Counted from the first letter of the stretch, positions 35,511-44,646 are shown. The stretch: DNA of 64,000 nucleotides from Draconibacterium sediminis (GCF_000949475.1 NZ_JRHC01000001.1:868001-932000), one strand, 5' to 3'. A program made the numbers and translations. The notes: generated from the letters alone by a model not told the origin.

Positions 35511-36458
35511 TTAAGCATTTTCAAGAATCATTTTCAATACTGCCTGTGCAGTAATTTCGCGGTTGTAGGCTTGTTCAACTACAATTGAATTCGGGCTGTC
35601 GATAACGCCATCGCTTACTACCATGTTACGGCGTACTGGAAGACAGTGCATAAATTTGGCATCGTTTGTTAAAGCCATTTTTGCTTCATCAACCGTCCAG
35701 CTCATATCTTTCGATAGAATCTGGCCATAATCGGTGTACGATGCCCAGTTTTTTGCATAAATAAAATCAGCACCTTCAAAAGCTTTTTTCTGATCGTACT
35801 CAACTTGTACATCGCCCATAAATTCAGGTGCCAGTTCATATCCTTTCGGGTGTGTAACCACCAGTTCGTAATCGGTTTCGCGCATCCACTCCACAAACGA
35901 GTTTGGCACGGCCTGGGGTAGAGCACGTGGGTGAGGTGCCCATGTAAGAACTACTTTGGGTTTTTCAACTTTTTTATGTTCTTCGATGGTAACCAGGTCG
36001 GCAAAACTTTGCAGCGGGTGGCGGGTGGCGGCTTCCATGCTTACCACCGGAACGCCTGCATATTGAACAAACTGGCTTAGTATTTTTTCAGCGTAGTCGT
36101 CTTCTCGATTTTCGAATTTCGCAAAAGCACGCACTCCAATTACATCGCAATATTTTCCAATAACCGGGATGGCTTCGCGCAGGTGTTCGGCATTTTTACC
36201 GTCCATAACTACGCCCATTTCCGATTCCAGTTGCCAGCTGTCTTCGTTTACGTTCATCACCATGGTGTTCATGCCCATATTCTGAGCAGCTTTTTGGGTG
36301 CTGAGACGCGTACGCAAACTTGAGTTGAAAAATACCAAAACCATAGTTTTGTTTTTTCCCAGGTGCTGAAATCCAAATTTGCTATTTTTTACTTCGAATG
36401 CGGTTGCCAGCGCTTTTTCAATGCTGGGAATATCTTTTACTGATGTAAATTTTTTCAT
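35511..36458 (-). CDS. argF': N-succinyl/N-acetylornithine carbamoyltransferase
   Basis: This 315-residue member of the Bacteroidota branch carbamoylates an acylated ornithine, not ornithine itself. The carbamoyl-phosphate motif SSLRTRLS (46-53) and the HCLPVRRNM block are intact, as are [16 protein letters not shown] and [15 protein letters not shown]. From memory, B. fragilis succinylornithine transcarbamylase has Pro90 as the acyl-chain selector where acetylornithine enzymes have Glu; here the aligned DGKNAEHL has A90, so the preferred acyl group is open. It sits between proA and hisA. Confidence 0.9.
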   Translation of the reverse strand: MKKFTSVKDIPSIEKALATAFEVKNSKFGFQHLGKNKTMVLVFFNSSLRTRLSTQKAAQNMGMNTMVMNVNEDSWQLESEMGVVMDGKNAEHLREAIPVIGKYCDVIGVRAFAKFENREDDYAEKILSQFVQYAGVPVVSMEAATRHPLQSFADLVTIEEHKKVEKPKVVLTWAPHPRALPQAVPNSFVEWMRETDYELVVTHPKGYELAPEFMGDVQVEYDQKKAFEGADFIYAKNWASYTDYGQILSKDMSWTVDEAKMALTNDAKFMHCLPVRRNMVVSDGVIDSPNSIVVEQAYNREITAQAVLKMILENA

Positions 36459-36547
36459 GTTTTAAAGTTTGAAAATGGAAGCACGAAGACCGAAGTTTCA
36501 GCTTCCATAGTTTATATTTTTGCCTTTTTACTTTTGCCTTTTACCTT

Positions 36548-37798
36548 TTACCTTGGACGAACTTGTCCGTTTCCTTCAATAATCCATTTATAGCTGGTCA
36601 ATTCTTCCAGAGCCATCGGCCCGCGGGCGTGTAATTTTTGTGTGCTGATGCCAATTTCAGCTCCCAGTCCGAATTGTGCTCCGTCGGTAAAAGCAGTAGA
36701 GGCGTTGGAATAAACGGATGATGCATCTACCATTTTTCGGAATTTCTCAATTCGCTCCGGGTTTTCAGTAATGATAGCCTCACTGTGTTTTGAAGTATAT
36801 TTATTAATATGTTCCAATGCTTCATCAAAAGAACCCACTGTTTTTACCGACATTTTCATCGATAAGAATTCTGTTCCGAATGATTCTTCAGTTGCCTCAA
36901 ACAAAAGCTCTGCCGGATAAACCGATTCTATTTGTTTGTATGCTTTTTCGTCGGCATAAATTACCACCTGTTCTTCCGAAAGTTTTTTGGCAAAATCGTT
37001 CAGCTCATTCAATCGGTTTTCGTGAATTACCAAACAATCCAGCGCATTACAAACTGAGCAACGGCGGGTTTTGGCGTTGAAAATAATCTCGCGGCCTTTT
37101 TCTGCGTCGCCAAATTCATCGAAATAAGTATGGCATATTCCGGCACCGGTTTCAATTACCGGAATGGTAGCATTTTCGCGAACAAAATTTATCAATCCCT
37201 GGCTTCCGCGTGGAATGATCAAATCGATATATCCGCGAGCCCGCAACATTTCGTTGGTTTCTTCGCGCCCGGCAGGAAGGAGTGTTACTGTATTTTCGTC
37301 GAAACCGAATTTCTTAAGCACATCGCGTATGATAGAAACAATGGCCTGATTAGAGTAAATGGCATCGCTGCCACCTTTTAAAACACAGGCGTTTCCAGAC
37401 TTTAGACACAAGGCAAAAACATCGAAAGTAACATTCGGGCGGGCTTCATAAATTATCCCAATTACACCAAACGGCACCGTAACTTTTTTGATTTTCAGGC
37501 CATTTTCGCGAACCGTTTCCTTTAAGGTTTTTCCTACCGGACTTTCAAGGCGGGCAACGTTTTCCATGTCGGAAGCAATGCCTTCAATTCGTTCTTCTGA
37601 TAATTTAAGCCGGTCGAATTTCGGATCTTCAGGATCCATACGATCCAGATCTTTTTGGTTCTCGGTAAGAATAAATTCCGACTTTGCCCTCGCTTCGTTT
37701 GCCAGCTCCAGCAGCAGCTGTCTAACCTGGTCGTCGTACACCAGGTTTAATTTGCGCGATGCTTCTAACGTTTTTTTTAGCTGTTGTTCTATCTTCAT
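36548..37798 (-). CDS. proA: Glutamate-5-semialdehyde dehydrogenase (gamma-glutamyl phosphate reductase)
   Basis: The ATG at 37798 ([13 protein letters not shown]) is preferred over a TTG two codons earlier. The 416-residue enzyme reduces glutamyl 5-phosphate to the semialdehyde in proline synthesis. The aldehyde-dehydrogenase fold shows [16 protein letters not shown], the LKGGSDA cofactor region and [14 protein letters not shown] with the catalytic cysteine. It lies downstream of proB after 158 bp, a gap that includes a GC-rich hairpin. Confidence 0.96.
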   Translation of the reverse strand: MKIEQQLKKTLEASRKLNLVYDDQVRQLLLELANEARAKSEFILTENQKDLDRMDPEDPKFDRLKLSEERIEGIASDMENVARLESPVGKTLKETVRENGLKIKKVTVPFGVIGIIYEARPNVTFDVFALCLKSGNACVLKGGSDAIYSNQAIVSIIRDVLKKFGFDENTVTLLPAGREETNEMLRARGYIDLIIPRGSQGLINFVRENATIPVIETGAGICHTYFDEFGDAEKGREIIFNAKTRRCSVCNALDCLVIHENRLNELNDFAKKLSEEQVVIYADEKAYKQIESVYPAELLFEATEESFGTEFLSMKMSVKTVGSFDEALEHINKYTSKHSEAIITENPERIEKFRKMVDASSVYSNASTAFTDGAQFGLGAEIGISTQKLHARGPMALEELTSYKWIIEGNGQVRPR

Positions 37799-37824
37799 AG
37801 TCAATGGTCTTTCAACGAAAAACC

Positions 37825-37850
37825 CTCTCCCGGGGGAGGGAGAGGGAGCT
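37825..37850. repeat. GC-rich hairpin in the proB-proA gap
   Basis: CCCTCTCCC and GGGAGAGGG pair perfectly across a 6-nt loop inside the operon. The wording (CCCTCTCCC...GGAGGGAGAGGG) looks like a relic of a dispersed Bacteroidota intergenic element, seen in another form at 61801-61959. Confidence 0.6.
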
Positions 37851-37956
37851 CAGAATATGTTCAAATTAAGGCATCAAAAAAAAGGGAGTAAGGGTAGTTT
37901 GTCGTGGTAGACAAACTTCGTTAAAGGTTACTCTGAGCTATTTTTATATTTCTATA

Positions 37957-39060
37957 TTAATGTTTTGTTGTTTTATATTCTAAATACAAATAATCGTAAT
38001 GTACTACCGGTTTTTGCTTGTCGGATTGTTTCTCCTTCTCAATTTTTTCCGAGCCGTACGAGGCTTTTCCCATGCCGACAAACTCGCCGTTTATGCCTGT
38101 TATTTTTATTAAATCTCCTTTTTTGAATTCGCTTTCAATTTTTTCAATTCCCACCGGAAGCAAGCTTACGGCCTTATCTGAAAGCAGTGCTTTTCTTGCT
38201 CCTTCGTTAATTTGTACCTCTCCTTTTGCAAAACCATCAGAATAGCCGATCCATTTTTTTACTCCGCTTGATGGTTTCTGGTTAGGTACGAAAAAAGTGT
38301 GCTTTAGGTTTTTCGATTTGTCGAGCAGATCGATAAGAATATTGGTGCGGGTTCCGTTGGCAACATGAACCCCGATTCCATCGCCGGCCACTTTTTTGGC
38401 AATTCGAAATTTGGTAAGCATTCCGCCGCGGCCAAATTCTGATCGTTCAGGCGAAATTGCATCCTGCGGTCCTTTGTCATTTACCTGAATACGCTCGATC
38501 AGTTCGGCTCCCTCGCTATCGGGATGAGCGGTGTAAACACCATCGATATTGCTGAGGATGACCAGTGCTTCGGAATCTACCATCGATGCAATCAACCCCG
38601 ACAGTTCGTCGTTATCGGTAAACATCAGCTCGGTTACCGAGATGGTATCATTTTCGTTTACAATCGGTATCACTTTGTTTTCAAGCAAGGTAGTGATACA
38701 GTTTTTCATGTTCAGGTAATGTCGGCGGCTCGAGAAATTTTCCTTGGTGGTAAGCACCTGGGCGCAGGTGAGACCTTCTTCGTGGAAAAAGTCAGAATAA
38801 CGCGATATTAATTTTACTTGACCCAGTGCAGCCCATAACTGTCGTTGCGATACGGCGTCCGACTTTTTTGTTTCTTTCATAACCGCGCGGCCTGCAGCAA
38901 CTGCCCCCGATGATACCAAAACCACCTCAACGCCATTTTTTTGCAGATGAGCAATTTGATCAACCAGGTGAGCAATGCGCGCCACGTTGAGCGTTCCGTC
39001 GGATTTGGCCAGAACATTACTACCTACTTTTACTGTTATTTTCTTGTAGCGGGTCTGCAC
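37957..39060 (-). CDS. proB: Glutamate 5-kinase with PUA domain
   Basis: This 367-residue enzyme starts with GTG at 39060, five bases after proC. It phosphorylates glutamate as the first step to proline. The amino-acid kinase domain (1-260) has KITVKVGSNVLAKSDG, VLVSSGAVAAGR and the NENDTISV block. The C-terminal PUA domain (about 275-355, with KGDLIKITGINGEFVGMG) is typical of bacterial ProB and often tied to proline feedback. Confidence 0.96.
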   Translation of the reverse strand: MQTRYKKITVKVGSNVLAKSDGTLNVARIAHLVDQIAHLQKNGVEVVLVSSGAVAAGRAVMKETKKSDAVSQRQLWAALGQVKLISRYSDFFHEEGLTCAQVLTTKENFSSRRHYLNMKNCITTLLENKVIPIVNENDTISVTELMFTDNDELSGLIASMVDSEALVILSNIDGVYTAHPDSEGAELIERIQVNDKGPQDAISPERSEFGRGGMLTKFRIAKKVAGDGIGVHVANGTRTNILIDLLDKSKNLKHTFFVPNQKPSSGVKKWIGYSDGFAKGEVQINEGARKALLSDKAVSLLPVGIEKIESEFKKGDLIKITGINGEFVGMGKASYGSEKIEKEKQSDKQKPVVHYDYLYLEYKTTKH

Positions 39061-39065
39061 AGTTT

Positions 39066-39863
39066 TTAGTTGTCTTTTATTTTTTTGTACGAGGCCAGAA
39101 CTCCTTGAATAAGTGACGAGCTAAAGCCTTTATGTTCCATTTCGTTCAATCCGGTAATGGTAACGCCCATTGGGGTGGTTACTTTATCGATCTCTCTTTC
39201 GGGGTGATGTCCCGACTGTAGCAGCAATTCGGTCGCACCTTTTACTGTTTGTGCGGTGATTAGCTGTGCCATTTCGGCGCTAAACCCAATCTCGATGCCA
39301 CCTTGCATAGCCGCACGAATATAACGCAACGCATAAGCAATACCACACGACGAAAGTACAGTTGCAGCTGCCATTAATTCTTCAGGAATCTCAATTGTTT
39401 TTCCCAACTTATCAAACAACTCAACCACATACTCGCGGTAAGGTTCGGTGTTGCCGTTTGCCGAAATACAGGTTAACGATTCCTGCAAAGCAATTGCGGT
39501 GTTTGGCATTACCCGGAAAATAGGAATGTCGTTTCCGGCCATTTCTCCCAAGTCATCAATGCCAACTCCGGCAACAATGGAAATGAAAATTTTCTCCGGC
39601 GACAAAATGGGTTTCAGGCTGTTAATTACTCCCTCAATATGATAGGGTTTTACGGCTACAATAATCACATCAGCATCTTTTGCTGCATCGATATTGTTTT
39701 CGTAAGCACTAATTCCCAGGTCGCTCATGTTTTTGAGCGTAGCTTCTTTTCTGTCGGAAACCGAGATATTGCTTGCTTCAACTGAGCCCGATTTTAAAAG
39801 ACCAAGTGCAATGGCACCTCCCATGTTTCCTACCCCGATTATTGCTATTTTTTTATTTTCCAT
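39066..39863 (-). CDS. proC: Pyrroline-5-carboxylate reductase
   Basis: The ATG at 39863 (MENKKIAIIGVGNMGGAIA) places the Rossmann GxGxMG motif normally; the ten upstream codons lack support. The 265-residue enzyme makes proline from pyrroline-5-carboxylate. Other blocks are VAVKPYHIEGV, RVMPNTAIALQE and the C-terminal VTTPMGVTITGLNEME signature. It lies 38 bp after argD and 5 bp before proB. All three proline genes therefore sit inside the arginine operon. Confidence 0.96.
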   Translation of the reverse strand: MENKKIAIIGVGNMGGAIALGLLKSGSVEASNISVSDRKEATLKNMSDLGISAYENNIDAAKDADVIIVAVKPYHIEGVINSLKPILSPEKIFISIVAGVGIDDLGEMAGNDIPIFRVMPNTAIALQESLTCISANGNTEPYREYVVELFDKLGKTIEIPEELMAAATVLSSCGIAYALRYIRAAMQGGIEIGFSAEMAQLITAQTVKGATELLLQSGHHPEREIDKVTTPMGVTITGLNEMEHKGFSSSLIQGVLASYKKIKDN

Positions 39864-39901
39864 TTTGTCGAATTTAGAAAATGTCGTATTCAAATCATTT
39901 T

Positions 39902-41038
39902 TTATTCAGCGAACGAACCAAGTACTTCTGCAAACGCAGCTAAAAAGGTGTCGGCTTGTTCGGTTGTAAGGCTGAGCGGTGGTAACAGCCTGATAATATT
40001 TTGCCCTGATACGCCGGTGAAAATACCGTAATCGAAAAGCAATTTTTTGCGAATTTCGGCAATTGGTTGCTTAAATTCCAAACCGATCATCAATCCTTCT
40101 CCTCTGATCTCAAACGCAGCATCAATTGCCGCCAATTTATCCATCAGGTAATTTCCAACTTTTTCGGCATTCTCAACCAGGTTTTCGTCTTTCATTACGT
40201 CGAGAACTGCAATGGCAGCAGCACAAGCCAGGTGATTGCCGCCAAATGTGGTTCCGAGCATGCCAAACCACGGCTCAATTTCCGGCTGAATGAGTACACC
40301 GCCAATCGGAAACCCGTTACCCATTCCTTTGGCCATGGTAACAATGTCGGGTTTTATTTCGGTATGCTGGTAGGCGAAGAATTTTCCGCTTCGTCCGTAA
40401 CCCGACTGAATTTCATCCAGAATTAGAACGGCCACATATTTTTCGGTCAGTTGTTTTAGTTTGGTCAGGAATTCGGTATCGGGAACGTAAATCCCTCCAA
40501 TTCCCTGAATTCCTTCAACAATGACCGCAGCCACATCGCCTTTTTTCAATGCTTCTTCCGTTGCGTCAATGTCGTTGAAGGGCAGGATTAGTGCATTGTC
40601 TGTTTCGTTAACAGGAGCAATTATTTTCGGATTATCGGTAATGGCTACCGCAGCCGAAGTACGCCCGTGGAAACCTTTTTTATAAGAGATAATTTTCTTT
40701 TTACCGGTTATAAAAGAGGCGAGTTTCAGTGCATTCTCATTGGCCTCGGCACCCGAGTTACAAAGAAACAACTGGTAATCTTCGCAACCCGATTGTTTGC
40801 CTAATTTTTCTGCCAGTTCCTTTTGCAAAGGATTCTGAACCGAGTTGGAATAAAATCCAATCTGTTGAAGCTGCGTGCTTATCTTTTCAACATAAGTCGG
40901 GTGGCTGTGCCCGATTGAAATTACCGCATGACCGCCGTAAAGATCGAGGTACTTCTTCCCGTTCTCATCCCAAACATAACAGCCTTCTGCCTTAACAGGA
41001 GTGATGTCGAAAAGTGGATATACGTTAAATAGTTCCAT
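39902..41038 (-). CDS. argD: Acetylornithine/succinylornithine aminotransferase
   Basis: The ATG at 41038 (MELFNVYPLFDITPVKAEG) is the family start; earlier codons overlap an intergenic hairpin. The 378-residue PLP enzyme transfers an amino group from glutamate to N-acyl glutamate semialdehyde. Seen: CNSGAEANENALKLA, LILDEIQSGYGRSGKFFA with the PLP-contacting Asp, and TMAKGMGNGFPIGG with the Schiff-base lysine. In Bacteroidota the acyl group may be succinyl. It is 97 bp after argC. Confidence 0.94.
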   Translation of the reverse strand: MELFNVYPLFDITPVKAEGCYVWDENGKKYLDLYGGHAVISIGHSHPTYVEKISTQLQQIGFYSNSVQNPLQKELAEKLGKQSGCEDYQLFLCNSGAEANENALKLASFITGKKKIISYKKGFHGRTSAAVAITDNPKIIAPVNETDNALILPFNDIDATEEALKKGDVAAVIVEGIQGIGGIYVPDTEFLTKLKQLTEKYVAVLILDEIQSGYGRSGKFFAYQHTEIKPDIVTMAKGMGNGFPIGGVLIQPEIEPWFGMLGTTFGGNHLACAAAIAVLDVMKDENLVENAEKVGNYLMDKLAAIDAAFEIRGEGLMIGLEFKQPIAEIRKKLLFDYGIFTGVSGQNIIRLLPPLSLTTEQADTFLAAFAEVLGSFAE

Positions 41039-41052
41039 TCGTTTGTGATTGG

Positions 41053-41131
41053 AACGCTGATGACGCTGATTTAGTTGATGTGCACTGATCTTTTCAGTGA
41101 GAATCTGCAAAATCTGTGTTATCTGCGTTCA
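41053..41131. repeat. Long imperfect hairpin between argC and argD
   Basis: AACGCTGATGACGCTGATTT (41053-41072) is roughly complementary to AAAATCTGTGTTATCTGCGTT (41109-41129). Between them lies a perfect hairpin CACTGA-TCTTT-TCAGTG (41083-41099). The wording resembles a recurrent Bacteroidota intergenic sequence (AACGCAGATnACGCAGATT). Confidence 0.6.
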
Positions 41132-41134
41132 GTT

Positions 41135-42103
41135 TTAAAATGCTACCGGTTTTAAGTTGAGTCCGGTTTTCTCATCCAGGCCAAACATCAGGTTCATATT
41201 CTGAACTGCCTGTCCGGATGCGCCTTTTATTAAATTGTCGGTTAAACTGATTATAACCAGTTTGTTTCCGTGTTTTTCCAAATAAATTACGCCTTTGTTG
41301 GTGTTCACCACCTGTTTTACTCCCGGGTTTTTGTCGGTTACAAAAACGAACGGATGATCGGCGTAGTAATCTTTATATATTTCGTTGCCTTCTTCAAGCG
41401 AACCGTCAAATTTTGTATAACAGGCAACAAAAATACCGCGTGTGTGGTTTCCGCGAATCGGTACAAAGTTGAAATCCTTTTCAAAATCGGGTTGCAATTG
41501 TTTCAGGCTCTGAATGATCTCGCCTTCGTGCTGGTGCTCGAAAATTTTGTATGCTGAAACATTACTGCTACGCCAGCTGAAATGCGACGTTGCCGTTGGT
41601 TTTTGACCCGCACCGGTTGATCCGGTAATGGCCTGGACATGGATTTCATCCTGCAACAAATTATTAGCAGCAAGTGGCAACAGTGCCAGTTGAATGCCTG
41701 TGGCAAAACATCCCGGATTCGCAATCCGTTCTGATGATTCAATTTCTTCGCGGTTTAGTTCAGGTAAACCGTAAACAAAGTCATTGCCTTCTCTTTTTAG
41801 TCTGAAGTCGTGGCTTAAGTCGATAATTTTCAAATATTGAGGGAAAGTATTTTTCTCCACAAATTCGATCGACTTGCCATGCCCCATACAAAGGAAAATA
41901 ACATCCACTTCGTCAAAAGGCATCTGGTCGGTGAATTTGATATCGGTTTCGCCCAGCAAATCAATGTGTACATCCGAAATCAGGTTGCCCGCATTACTGG
42001 TGCTTTGCACAAAACCAATTTCTGCTTGCGGATGATTTAATAAGATTCTCAACAGCTCTCCGGCAGTATATCCGGCTCCTCCTATAATTCCAACTTTAAT
42101 CAT
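41135..42103 (-). CDS. argC: N-acetyl(succinyl)-gamma-glutamyl-phosphate reductase
   Basis: This 322-residue enzyme reduces the acyl-glutamyl phosphate to the semialdehyde. VGIIGGAGYTAGELLRIL is the nucleotide-binding start and NPGCFATGIQLALLPL carries the catalytic cysteine; GSTGAGQKP and the HEGEI block also fit. It begins one base after argG ends, so translation is probably coupled. Confidence 0.96.
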   Translation of the reverse strand: MIKVGIIGGAGYTAGELLRILLNHPQAEIGFVQSTSNAGNLISDVHIDLLGETDIKFTDQMPFDEVDVIFLCMGHGKSIEFVEKNTFPQYLKIIDLSHDFRLKREGNDFVYGLPELNREEIESSERIANPGCFATGIQLALLPLAANNLLQDEIHVQAITGSTGAGQKPTATSHFSWRSSNVSAYKIFEHQHEGEIIQSLKQLQPDFEKDFNFVPIRGNHTRGIFVACYTKFDGSLEEGNEIYKDYYADHPFVFVTDKNPGVKQVVNTNKGVIYLEKHGNKLVIISLTDNLIKGASGQAVQNMNLMFGLDEKTGLNLKPVAF

Positions 42104-42104
42104 C

Positions 42105-43298
42105 CTATAAATTTCCGTTTACTTTATTGTAGATTTTTAGTGAGTTCGCTAAGATTTTGGTAAATCCTTTTACATCGTCAGCAGTCCAGGCTTCAACAGT
42201 TTCGCCGTATTGGCCAAATCCTGAATTCATTAAATCGTGCTCCGATTCAATACCAACCAGCTCGAAGTTGTAAGGTCTCAGTTTTACGATCACTTTTCCG
42301 GTTACATTTTCCTGAGTTGATTCAAGGAAATCTTCGATGTTACGCATCACCGGCTCCTGGTACATGGCTTCGTGCAGGAACATGCCGTACCAGTTGCCCA
42401 ACTGCTCTTTCCAGTACGATTGCCATTTTGTAAGTGTATGTTTTTCCAACAGGTGGTGTGCTTTAATGGTAATTAGCGGAGCAGCAGCCTCAAAACCAAC
42501 GCGGCCTTTAATACCAATAATGGTGTCGCCAACGTGTGTGTCGCGGCCAATGGCATATTTCGATGCTACATCTTCCAATGCGCGAATCACATCGGGACCG
42601 TTTTCGTAAAATTCACCGTCGAGCGAAACCAGTTCGCCTTTTTCAAAACCCAATTCAATGGTTTTGGGCTCGGTAGCTTCCAATTGACTTGGGTAAGCTT
42701 CTTCAGGAAGATTTTTGTCAGTGGTCAATGTCTCTTTTCCGCCAACGCTGGTTCCCCAAAGTCCCTGATTAATGGAATATTCCATTTTGGTGAAATCGGC
42801 TTCAAAACCGTATTTTTTCAGGTAATCAATTTCGTACTGGCGGGTAAGCAACATATCGCGGGTTGGCGTAATGATTTCAATCTCGGGAGCCAAAACCTGG
42901 AAAGTCAGGTCGAAACGAATCTGATCGTTTCCGGCACCGGTACTACCATGAGCGATGTACTGTGCACCAATTTCTTTGGCATACTCGATAATGGCGATGG
43001 CCTGAAATGCTCTTTCTGAACTTACCGAAATAGGGTAGGTGTTATTACGCAGTACATTGCCAAAAACCATGTAGCGAATACATTTTTCGTAATACTCGTT
43101 AGTTACGTCGAGCGTAATGTGCTCAACTGCGCCCAGCGCCAGCGCACGTTCTTCAATGGCTTTTAACTCCTCATCGGAGAATCCGCCTGTGTTGGCAATT
43201 GCTGTATAAACATCATAACCTTTTTCTTCCTTCAGGTATTTTACACAAAACGATGTGTCTAAACCTCCACTAAATGCCAGTACCAATTTTTTACTCAT
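42105..43298 (-). CDS. argG: Argininosuccinate synthase
   Basis: This 397-residue ATP-dependent enzyme joins citrulline and aspartate. The PP-loop LAFSGGLDTS is at the N-terminus, and STGAGNDQIRFDL and SINQGLWGTSVGG are present. It is the third gene of the operon, after argR and the GNAT gene. The 81-bp gap upstream contains a long hairpin with a short T-run, which may reduce read-through or stabilise the downstream message. Confidence 0.96.
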   Translation of the reverse strand: MSKKLVLAFSGGLDTSFCVKYLKEEKGYDVYTAIANTGGFSDEELKAIEERALALGAVEHITLDVTNEYYEKCIRYMVFGNVLRNNTYPISVSSERAFQAIAIIEYAKEIGAQYIAHGSTGAGNDQIRFDLTFQVLAPEIEIITPTRDMLLTRQYEIDYLKKYGFEADFTKMEYSINQGLWGTSVGGKETLTTDKNLPEEAYPSQLEATEPKTIELGFEKGELVSLDGEFYENGPDVIRALEDVASKYAIGRDTHVGDTIIGIKGRVGFEAAAPLITIKAHHLLEKHTLTKWQSYWKEQLGNWYGMFLHEAMYQEPVMRNIEDFLESTQENVTGKVIVKLRPYNFELVGIESEHDLMNSGFGQYGETVEAWTADDVKGFTKILANSLKIYNKVNGNL

Positions 43299-43312
43299 GT
43301 CTAAATATCTTT

Positions 43313-43381
43313 AAAAGAGTGACGGCGTTTGTTATTCAACTTAAGTCTGTAGCTGTCTGTCGAATAGCGAGCCGCCACTCT
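43313..43381 (-). promoter_or_regulatory. Intercistronic hairpin between the GNAT gene and argG
   Basis: On the minus strand AGAGTGGCGG (43381-43372) pairs with CCGTCACTCT (43325-43316), nine of ten bases, with inner CTATTC/GAATA pairing, and is followed by TTTT. It overlaps the GNAT stop codon. Its loop holds the second copy of the 20-bp repeat (43341-43360). Confidence 0.65.
43341..43360 (+). repeat. 20-bp dispersed repeat, copy 2
   Basis: This is an exact copy of 31340-31359, within the loop of the intercistronic hairpin. Confidence 0.75.
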
Positions 43382-44033
43382 ACTTATTTTTATCTGTTAT
43401 TTTCTTTTTTGCAACGCCTACAAATCGTTTTGGCAGAAGATCGAGCAGGCTGCGTTTCTTAATTCCGTTTCCGTTGGCGTATGTTGGTTTTTCCCATGCC
43501 GGATCGTAAAGCATTCCTGTACACAGACATTTTGTTCGCCCGGTACGCTCTAAGATATCGTGGTTAACACATCCCTGGCAACCTTTCCAAAACTGGTCGT
43601 CTAAGGTTAACTCCGAAAATGTTACCGGACGGTAGCCCAGTTCGTGGTTAATTTTCATTACCGCCAAACCGGTAGTTAAACCAAATATTTTTGAATTCGG
43701 ATATTTCTTACGCGAAAGCTCGAAAGCCTTTTTCTTAATCGCTTTTGCAAGCCCTATTCCACGGTATTCTTCACCAACAATTAAACCCGAATTGGCCACA
43801 AAACCTTTTTCCTGCCAGGTTTCTATGTAGCAAAAACCGGCAAAGGTGTCTCCTTCAAGGGCAATAATTGCTTTCCCTTCCTTCATCTTCGAAGACAGGT
43901 ACTCAAATGTACGACGCGCAATACCGGTGCCCCGTTGTTTCGATGCACTGTCGATAGCGTCGTTTATGTCGTCGATGAATTTCAAGTGATTTTCGTCGGC
44001 AATTAAAACTTTAATATTTTCTAAACTCTTCAT
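43380..44033 (-). CDS. GNAT acetyl/succinyltransferase, candidate acylglutamate synthase
   Basis: This 217-residue acyl-CoA transferase carries the GNAT core: GKAIIALEGDTFAGFCYIE, then the acyl-CoA loop GLIVGEEYRGIGLAKAIKKKA. C-terminal additions contain a cysteine set CQGC and CLC (within about 150-175) that could bind metal. Placement between argR and argG suggests the first step, N-acylation of glutamate with acetyl- or succinyl-CoA. That step has no other candidate in the window. The activity itself is inferred from context. It lies 8 bp after argR. Confidence 0.75.
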   Translation of the reverse strand: MKSLENIKVLIADENHLKFIDDINDAIDSASKQRGTGIARRTFEYLSSKMKEGKAIIALEGDTFAGFCYIETWQEKGFVANSGLIVGEEYRGIGLAKAIKKKAFELSRKKYPNSKIFGLTTGLAVMKINHELGYRPVTFSELTLDDQFWKGCQGCVNHDILERTGRTKCLCTGMLYDPAWEKPTYANGNGIKKRSLLDLLPKRFVGVAKKKITDKNK

Positions 44034-44041
44034 CCTTCGAT

Positions 44042-44527
44042 CTACAATTTGTCGTTAAGCTTTGGCAGAATTTTAATTAATGCCTCAGTCAAATCATTTT
44101 TCGATATTCCTTCCCTTTGTATTATTAATATAGTATCGTCTCCGGCAACGGTTCCTAAAATTTCCCACGGACTAGCTGAATCAATTACGGCTGCAATGCT
44201 GTTGGCGTATCCGGGTAAGGTACGTATAACAGCCAGGTTTCCCGAAAACTGTATGTCCTTAAATCCGTCGGCCAGGTAATTTATACGGTTAACATGTTCT
44301 GAATTTTGACGTTCAGATTGTCCGTTTTCAGGAATCGTATAAAGGTATCCTTTAACCGGATGTGGCACTTTTGCTACCTGCAGCACTTTTAAATCGCGCG
44401 ATAAGGTAGCTTGTGTCAGTTCGAACCCGCGGCGTTTTAACTCAACCAATAATTCGTCCTGGCTGTGTACACTGCCTCTCTGGATTATTTTTCGGATTTC
44501 TCGTTGTCGTTGTACTTTATTCTTCAT
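44042..44527 (-). CDS. argR: Arginine repressor
   Basis: The ATG at 44527 (MKNKVQRQREIRKIIQRG) begins the winged helix directly; earlier in-frame ATGs run into the operator and -7 box. The 161-residue protein has the N-terminal DNA-binding domain with the SR motif in TQATLSRDLKVLQ and the C-terminal oligomerisation/arginine-binding domain with AGDDTILII. It is the first gene of its operon, and two ARG-box-like dyads overlap its promoter, so autorepression in the presence of arginine is expected. Confidence 0.93.
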   Translation of the reverse strand: MKNKVQRQREIRKIIQRGSVHSQDELLVELKRRGFELTQATLSRDLKVLQVAKVPHPVKGYLYTIPENGQSERQNSEHVNRINYLADGFKDIQFSGNLAVIRTLPGYANSIAAVIDSASPWEILGTVAGDDTILIIQREGISKNDLTEALIKILPKLNDKL

Positions 44528-44564
44528 TGAATAAATATTCATTTGTAATGCAAAAATATACATT
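44528..44564 (-). promoter_or_regulatory. Tandem ARG boxes over the argR promoter
   Basis: TGAATAAATATTCA (44528-44541) fits TnAATwwwwATTnA fully. A second dyad, AATGCAAAAATATACATT (44547-44564), has its centre exactly 21 bp away, the spacing of paired ARG boxes in E. coli. The minus-strand -7 box TATTTTTG (44558-44551) lies inside the second, so bound ArgR would cover the promoter and the start site. Confidence 0.8.
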
Positions 44565-44601
44565 TTCATAAAAGAACAGGTAAGAATTTCAGAATATTTT
44601 C

Positions 44602-44609
44602 TATTTTTG
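44602..44609 (+). promoter_or_regulatory. Candidate -7 box of carA
   Basis: TATTTTTG matches TAnnTTTG. Ten bases further is the 16-bp near-dyad ATGATTTTAATATCAT (44619-44634), which partly resembles an ARG box and could be an operator. Confidence 0.5.
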
Positions 44610-44646
44610 CATCGGAAAATGATTTTAATATCATGTTCTTAACATT

